From: Gordionus sp. m RMFG-2023
Lineage: Eukaryota; Nematomorpha; Gordioida; Chordodea; Parachordodidae
DNA: 64,000 bases
Assembly: GCF_954871325.1 (NCBI RefSeq)
Contig: NC_088775.1
Location: 56,893,561 to 56,957,560, forward strand
Direction of reading: 5' to 3'
Shown piece by piece: positions 59,969 through 64,000 of the stretch. Position numbers and translations under genes: made by a program. The first letter of the stretch is position 1. Every line of letters starts with the position of its first letter. The notes beneath the pieces were generated by a model. The model was not told the origin of the DNA. It did not search any database and saw only the letters and a list, made by a program, of their open reading frames with translations.

Positions 59969-60655
59969 AAACATATTAAATTAATATTTCAGTGAAAGTG
60001 TATTATAAAAAAGTGACAATAGTCATAATCGTTATTTTTGAACTTTTTTGAGTTTTTTTAAAGTGTAAACATGTTAAATTAATATTTTAGTGAAAGTGTA
60101 CTATGGAAAAGTGACAATTGTCATAATCGTTCATTTTTTACTTTTTTAAGTTTTTTTAAAGTAAATGGGTAAAAATATATTTTGTAAACATGTTAAATTA
60201 ATATTTCAGTGAAAGTGTACTATGGAAAAGTGACAATTGTCATAATCGTTATTTTTGAACTTTTTTGAGTTTTTTTAAAGTAAATGGGTAAAAATATGTT
60301 TTGTAAACATGTTAAATTAATATTTCAGTGAAAGTGTACTATGGAAATATGACAATTGTCATAATCGTTATTTTTGAACTTTTTTAAATTTTTTTTAAAG
60401 TAAATGGGTAAAAATATGTTTGGTAAACATGTTAAATTAATATTTCAGTGAAAGTGTACTATGGAAAAGTGACAATTGTCATAATCGTTATTTTTGAACT
60501 TTTTAAAGTTTTTTTTAAAGTAAATGGGTAAAAATATGTATGGTAAACATGTTAAATTAATATTTCAATGAAAATGAACTATGGAAAAGTGACAATTGTC
60601 ATAATCGTTATTTTTGAACTTTTTTAAGTTTTTTTAAAGTAAATGGGTAAAAATC

Positions 60656-61000
60656 CAACAAGTTTAATAATATAGGAGTAAGGCTACATTTTAATTATTC
60701 ATTATCTTTCCAAGGAATTATAATAATGATTAATACTATAAATTTTAAAAATTTGTATTTTTCAAAAAATCGTTGAAAACAAATTAAAATATATTTAAAA
60801 AAATATATAATATTAATCTTAAAAAATTATTAATAATAACGAAAAAATTATTAATAATATAATATTACAAAAATTACACATTGCCTGATTCTGGTTATAG
60901 GTTTGATACTTTTATAATTTAGTAGCGATAGTATAAAAAAATAGTTAAATAGAATGGTGTTTTTGAAAGATGTTCATAGCAAAATAAGAGAGATTTGGTT
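60656..61000. other. Right flank of the satellite with candidate terminus
   Basis: AT-rich, with ACACATTGCCTGATT at about 60877-60891, the inverse of AATCAGGCAATGT at 42160. No coding content. Confidence 0.4.
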
Positions 61001-61004
61001 ACAG

Positions 61005-61165
61005 TGAATGAAAACGATTATAATAGTAATTTTATACCCACAACCGCTAGGGTTGAGCGATTGTTTAGTAAAGAAATACGTAATACTATCATAACTGAAT
61101 TAGTAGATCAAACGCCGATCTCATATGAATCATAGCGTATCTGGGAACATTTTAAAATATAATTT
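61005..61165 (+). pseudogene. hAT transposase C-terminal remnant
   Basis: The frame DYNSNFIPTTARVERLFSKE, then IRNTIITELVDQTPISYES, stop, RIWEHF shows the I-P-x-T-x-A-R-V-E-R-L-F-S core of the hATC domain, with R-N and the closing W. Only about 50 residues survive. It lies between the satellite's right edge and a delimited hAT at 61235, but outside the latter's ends. Confidence 0.6.
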
Positions 61166-61234
61166 ATAACCAATTTTATGTCTATTTGATTATAAAATTA
61201 TTTAATCATAGATTTTTTTACACATTCTTTTAAG

Positions 61235-62281
61235 CAAAGATCCAAACCGAAACGAATATCGGTTCGGTTCGGGTTCAGATACGGATATAACGGTTCAAGG
61301 TTCAGGTTCGGTTTGTAAAAAATTAAAATATCGGTTTGGTTTGAACCTCTAAAAACCGGTTTTGAACACTTTTGTATTCAAACCTACACTCGAATTATGT
61401 ATAGGGAAAATATTTTTTTATTTTATCTTTAATTTAAAAAACACATGTATACAGTTTTGTGATGATTTAATGAAACATATTGACGATTTAATTTAAACCC
61501 ATCCATATAAAATTATAATCTTTGCAAAAATAATTAAAATAACAAAAGGAATAATAAAAGAAATTTCAATAATGCTTTGTCTATATTTTAATTATTTTTG
61601 CAAAATGGGTTAATATGTTTCATTAAATCATCACAACACTGTAAATCCTTCATTTTTATTAATTGCATATTATAAAATAATATTTAATTTATAAATATAA
61701 AAATAAATATCAATAATTAATTTTAATATGAACAATATTTTACTTTTTAATTAAATTTTTTTTATTAAGCCGGACAATTAATACATTTTCAAAATTCGTC
61801 TCACTTAAAATACATCTATAAGGAGATAGTATAATTTAATTGTTGAAAAACATCTTTCCACAATAACTTGGGTAGCCGACATTGCCAGTATGATATTAGA
61901 TTTGATGTGTCATTTATAATAATATTTTGGATTTAATTTTTCTCTAAGCATTATAATTTATAAGCTTAAAATTTAAATTGTAAAATGACAATATACTAAA
62001 GTTTATAAAAATTATGACCGACACTTATCAATCAAATGTGATTGATGCTAATCTATAAAATAATTCGAATATAATTGAAATTTTTCAATATACTAATAAT
62101 AACTTCATATTATTTTATAAGAATAAAATCATGAGGCTTGAACCGGTTCAGAGGCATTTTAGCCGTTCGGTTCAGGTTCAGATAAGAATTTTTTTAACGG
62201 TTTAGGTTCGGTTCAGGTTCGATGAAAAATGCCGGTTTTTAGCGGTTTAACGGTTCGGTTCAGGTTCGGTTTGGATCCCTG
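61235..62281. mobile_element. hAT non-autonomous element with CGGTTCGGTT subterminal repeats and 8-bp target duplication
   Basis: A perfect 8-bp duplication CTTTTAAG flanks it (61227-61234 and 62282-62289). Ends are inverted: left CAAAGATCCAAACCGAA, right reversed CAGGGATCCAAACCGAA. Inside each end are runs of CGGTTCGGTTCAGGTTC-like repeats (61250-61365 and 62140-62275). The interior is AT-rich with no clear transposase. Length 1047 bp. The strongly contrasting subterminal blocks recall the GGGCC blocks of the hAT at 3441. Confidence 0.88.
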
Positions 62282-62289
62282 CTTTTAAG

Positions 62290-63090
62290 CAGAAGAATAA
62301 ATTTCTGAGATGATTTTATAGAATTAGAAAATTAAGGAGGAGGTTTATCAATTTAAAGGAAATTTTCATCTAGATAGCAATATAAAAATATTAATATTTT
62401 TTTTACCTAATCATATTTTCCATTTGGGTGGGGGGGGGGGGGGGGATACGCTACTGAGGTTAAATGATATTATAATTGTATAAAATAAAATGATTTTCCT
62501 TGGCTTCTTAAAATATTTAGAATAAGATTTATCATCGTTCATTGAAGTCGAGATGTAATCAGCCTGGTTTTGCTTACTACTCTTATACACTTAACATGTA
62601 TATAATTCATTTCACGTATGTTATATTATTGAATATCCTTTTATACTTCTGTTTTCTTAAATAGTGTTTTTAATAATCAAAATATTATATAAAAGTTGAC
62701 AAATTTAAGAAGAGGGGATCCAATAGAATGAGTGAGTTTTGATAATTTTATTGGTTTTCGGGATACATGTTTAATATTTTAACTTTATTCTCCATTTTCT
62801 TAGCCTTTTTAAAGAGATCACCTCTAAGCTAGGACAGAGGATCCCAACGAGAGTTACTTACTAAGTCAGAGGATGGCCACATAGTAAAAAGTAATTATCT
62901 CGGCTCTATATCACCAGTAAATGAGACCCCATAAATAAAATCCTATACTTAGGGTACTTTAACCTACTCAGCTTAATGGAAACATTATTGAAGTCTTCTT
63001 GATTCCAAGTCGAATGAAATGAAAACATAGAAAATAAGACTGCTATCTATTTAGTAATGCTGCTGGTCGTGCATCTTAATACACCCCTAT
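62290..63090. other. Gene-free stretch with a long G run
   Basis: A run of 16 G lies at 62430-62445. Nothing coding recognised. Confidence 0.4.
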
Positions 63091-63095
63091 AAATT

Positions 63096-63176
63096 TTAGC
63101 CGGACATATAAGAATGTCTGGTCTGAAATGCAAAGTTATTAAATAACTTTGCATACCAGGACGACTAAAATAACCA
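63096..63176. repeat. Small hairpin element
   Basis: ATGCAAAGTTATT (63128-63140) and AATAACTTTGCAT (63142-63154) form a perfect 13-bp stem with a one-base loop. The flanks continue with weaker pairing: TTTTAGCCGGAC and GTCTGGT on the left with ACCAGGAC and GACTAAAA on the right. It resembles a tiny foldback MITE. Confidence 0.6.
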
Positions 63177-63637
63177 TATATAACACACCCACTTCTCCCG
63201 GCATATTTAATTTGAATAAATAAGAAAGATTCTATGGAATAAGAATGCCGAATCAGATCAGAATATGAATAAATAAGATTTTAATATAATTGAAGAACTA
63301 TTTTTATATACGCGCAATTTATATTTTAATTTATATTAACATTTTTTATATTTCTTGTTTTATAACGATTTTAGCTAAGAAGCTAATTCATTATATGCGT
63401 TTTTTAAAATAATCAATTTTGTATATCTCGTTGTGTATTGTTTATATTCATAACATAATTCTCTACATGCTTTGATTCTTAACATTAAAAAAAAATATTA
63501 TTTTAAAAATATTTAAATATTACCCATAACCAAAAAAATATATAGATGCCTAATTAATCATTGCACATCCAAAAATATGAAATATAATGGATGATATATG
63601 GTTAGGTCATATTTGAAAATAATATGAAAGTATCAGT
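63177..63637. other. Gene-free AT-rich stretch
   Basis: No feature recognised. Confidence 0.4.
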
Positions 63638-63842
63638 TAGTTGTTAAACGGGATTTGTGTCGATGCTAAAAATGGTTAGCTCATTTATCCAGAAAAATAT
63701 TACGCAAACGATTTTGCTGATAGATTGCACAAAATTGGATATCTATTAGCAAAATCTTCAGGTTATGAAATATGTTATGACTAAAATATTGAACTAGCCA
63801 TTTTAGAAAAATTGGCTCAAATCGAATTATTTAACAACACTA
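63638..63842. mobile_element. hAT MITE (TAGTGTTGTT family), decayed
   Basis: Left end TAGTTGTTAAACGGGATT, right end reversed TAGTGTTGTTAAATAATTCG. The interior shares AGAAAAATATTACGCAA and TTGGATATCTATTA with the copy at 11881. No target duplication remains. Confidence 0.72.
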
Positions 63843-64000
63843 GAATTTTACCTAGATGAAAAACACGATGAAGTTAAACTTTCAAAAATATTACTAGATG
63901 TATGCTTGGAACAGAAGGACGAAGAAGGACGCATGTTCAATCCTGGTAAGGAGCATAAAAACTTTCAAGTAAGGCCTGGACAGCCGGGTGCTAAGGATAT
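63843..64000 (+). CDS. Possible coding exon, unrecognised protein, cut by the window edge
   Basis: An open frame reads EFYLDEKHDEVKLSKILLDV, then CLEQKDEEGRMFNPGKEHKN, FQVRPGQPGAKD and runs off the window. The residue mix is balanced and hydrophilic and the base composition is much less AT-rich than the surroundings, which suggests real coding sequence. The frame begins just after a MITE end; the AG of ACACTAG (63842-63843) could serve as an acceptor, and GTAAGG motifs at 63946 and 63969 could be donors. I do not recognise the protein. It could instead belong to a transposon. Confidence 0.4.

Larger units (their letters stand above)
46966..60655 (+). repeat. Main 119-bp satellite array (about 115 units, 13.7 kb)
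   Basis: Head-to-tail units of about 119 bases, some shortened to 104-112 by small deletions. Each holds the 12-bp palindrome TGACAATTGTCA and the palindrome AACATGTT. Variant units (for example AAACCTATTAAATT, GCACGAAAAGTGAC, GTAATTATATTAAATT, GTGTAAACATGTTAAA) act as markers that reveal a higher-order period. There are no open frames of note; this is classical satellite DNA. The left part (46966-48160) and right part (59969-60655) fall outside the complete higher-order copies. Confidence 0.97.

Overview
This is eukaryotic, almost certainly animal, DNA: very AT-rich, gene-poor and full of decayed transposable elements. The strongest host gene is a minus-strand cytochrome P450 of the mitochondrial clan, a clan known only from animals. 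Four consecutive exons lie at 29271-29040, 17690-17497, 16481-16277 and 15403-15220. Their reading frames are open, their GT/AG splice sites are plausible and their phases fit across three introns, the first of which is 11.3 kb. The N-terminal end and the heme-binding C-terminal half were not found. Other host-derived sequence is a 5'-truncated, intronless and broken copy of the splicing factor U2AF1 (about 6200-6660) and a possible unrecognised coding exon at the right edge (63843-64000). I saw no rRNA, tRNA or CRISPR, and nothing bacterial.

Left part (1-15 kb): remnants of several hAT transposases (1266-1625, 4119-4562, about 7380-7890, 12840-13330), one delimited hAT element (3441-5385, 8-bp target duplication), a SINE-like retroposon with a perfect 14-bp target duplication (7891-8100), and a decayed LINE (9590-11697) inside a larger element with inverted subterminal repeats (about 9268-12565). 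Middle part (15-30 kb): the P450 gene, whose introns hold a delimited hAT MITE (16594-17166), another MITE, a degenerate tandem array, an RTE-type LINE (23880-25275) and a near full-length LINE of the kind with a C-terminal zinc knuckle and restriction-like endonuclease (25440-28680). A further delimited hAT lies at 29584-30239.

Right part (30-64 kb): foldback-type elements flanked by TA whose inverted arms are built of a 20-bp minisatellite (30440-31667, 37491-38815, one arm at 32335-32840); a family of about 215-bp hAT MITEs beginning TAGTGTTGTTAAAC (11881, 17830, 34651, 36133, 63638); and a very large satellite structure at 42.1-60.9 kb. That structure has a 119-bp monomer arranged as two inverted 2-kb arms around a 196-bp centre, followed by 13.7 kb of direct array. 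The direct array contains a higher-order repeat with an exact 3936-bp period, present three times (48161-59968) with almost no differences. A diverged array of the same monomer family lies at 37020-37490 beside a hAT transposase remnant.

Functionally there is little cooperation between genes: one P450 gene is embedded in a dense, layered transposon and satellite landscape. The most interesting signal is the foldback/satellite structure and its apparent origin from inverted arms of a mobile element.
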